A stretch of 64,000 nucleotides of DNA, from the NCBI RefSeq assembly GCF_004309355.1, contig NZ_BJCC01000010.1:62001-126000 (forward strand). Reading direction: 5' to 3'. Shown here piece after piece: positions 63,695-64,000 of this stretch; position 1 is the stretch's first letter; each line of letters starts with the position of its first letter. The stretch is from Enterococcus florum (GTDB taxonomy: Bacteria > Bacillota > Bacilli > Lactobacillales > Enterococcaceae). The translations under genes were made by a program, and so were the position numbers. The notes beneath the pieces were generated by a model. That model made no database searches. It was not told the DNA's origin and worked only from the letters and a program-made list of their open reading frames with translations.

Positions 63695-64000
63695 ATGGCA
63701 CAGCCAACGCTGCTGGAAAAGGCCTTGTTTAAGGTGAAGGAGAACGGATTTAAGTATACAAAAAAACGGGAAGCGTTGTTGAACTTTCTAATCAAAAAGA
63801 ACCGGTATACGGCTGCCCGGGAGATCTATGAGCATTTGAACGGCTTGTTTCCTGGGTTAAGTTACGATACGGTCTATCGAAACTTGAGAGAGTTCGTCGA
63901 GATCGGCATTGTTGAGGATACCGATTATCAGGGGGAGATGAAGTTTCGTTTCAGCTGCAGCGAAGATTTTGGGCATCACCATCACTTCATTTGTACCGTT
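63695..64000 (+). CDS. Fur family metalloregulator (3' truncated by the window)
   Basis: The first 102 residues are visible: winged helix with YTAAREIYEHL and the recognition stretch SYDTVYRNLREFVEIGIV. The metal region begins as GHHHHFICTV, where the sequence ends. GGGAGGA lies 7 bases before ATG 63695. HHHHFIC is seen in Fur and Zur proteins; whether it senses iron, zinc or peroxide needs the missing C-terminal part. Confidence 0.88.
   Translation, partial: MAQPTLLEKALFKVKENGFKYTKKREALLNFLIKKNRYTAAREIYEHLNGLFPGLSYDTVYRNLREFVEIGIVEDTDYQGEMKFRFSCSEDFGHHHHFICTV

Noticed and set aside
1-64000. CRISPR arrays, insertion sequences, integrases or toxin-antitoxin pairs
   Set aside because: I looked for repeat-spacer patterns, transposase motifs and paired small genes and saw none I can support.

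Overview
The window comes from a low-to-mid-GC Firmicute and most resembles a member of the genus Enterococcus. The evidence is the gene order secA-prfB-ftsE-ftsX, pst-phoU, a liaXYZ-like cluster, hprK-lgt-gpsA-galU, pepQ/ccpA and a class A PBP/tyrS, together with strong AGGAGG ribosome binding sites, HPr kinase/CcpA catabolite control, and a methionine T-box. Pentose-polymer genes make a plant-associated enterococcus such as the E. casseliflavus/E. gallinarum group plausible, but the species is an inference. Almost all of the window is ordinary chromosome. I see no insertion sequence, integrase, prophage or CRISPR array.

Layout. 1-1.3 kb: the end of a branched-chain amino acid ABC transporter (livF), a CBS-ACT protein and a DUF2969 protein. 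1.3-1.6 kb: tRNA-Tyr and tRNA-Gln. 1.9-7 kb: a TetR regulator divergent from a 1415-residue 2-hydroxyacyl-CoA dehydratase activase-like protein. 7-11.5 kb: a GntR regulator, a YigZ protein, comFA-comFC and hpf. 11.7-18.7 kb: secA, prfB (with its programmed +1 frameshift), ftsEX and cls. 18.8-24.1 kb: pstS, pstC-pstA-pstB-pstB and phoU. 24.4-26.6 kb: liaX-liaY-liaZ.

26.6-38.0 kb is the accessory-looking part. It holds a decayed Cys-rich ORF, an ArsR-type regulator, and a nine-gene arabino-oligosaccharide operon: binding protein, two permeases, a YesL-like protein, GH51, GH43, a second GH51, a DUF6171 protein and a MsmX-type ATPase. It ends with a start-less ORF remnant that still has its terminator. 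38.1-45.4 kb returns to core genes: hprK, lgt, gpsA, galU, two envelope/stress proteins, pepQ and ccpA. 45.5-56.7 kb: a class A PBP with an Asn/Gln tail, tyrS, an AEC transporter, nfo, an MFS transporter with a GntR regulator, yneF, trxB, pgm and an ArsR metal sensor. 56.9-62.6 kb: hom-thrC-thrB, then a T-box leader driving homocysteine synthesis (metY-like, metA). 62.7-64 kb: a PEP-synthase/PPDK regulatory protein and the start of a Fur-family gene.

Functional links. HprK and CcpA flank the sugar locus from one side, and the sugar operon promoter carries cre-like sites, so catabolite repression of arabinan/arabinoxylan use can be read directly from the sequence. pstS and pstC share a 23-bp upstream element, and pstC also has a five-repeat Pho-box-like array. 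Aspartate-family carbon flows from hom either to threonine (thrC, thrB) or, under T-box control, to homocysteine (metA, metY). Cardiolipin synthase and liaXYZ lie within 6 kb of each other; both gene types are associated with envelope-antibiotic responses in enterococci.
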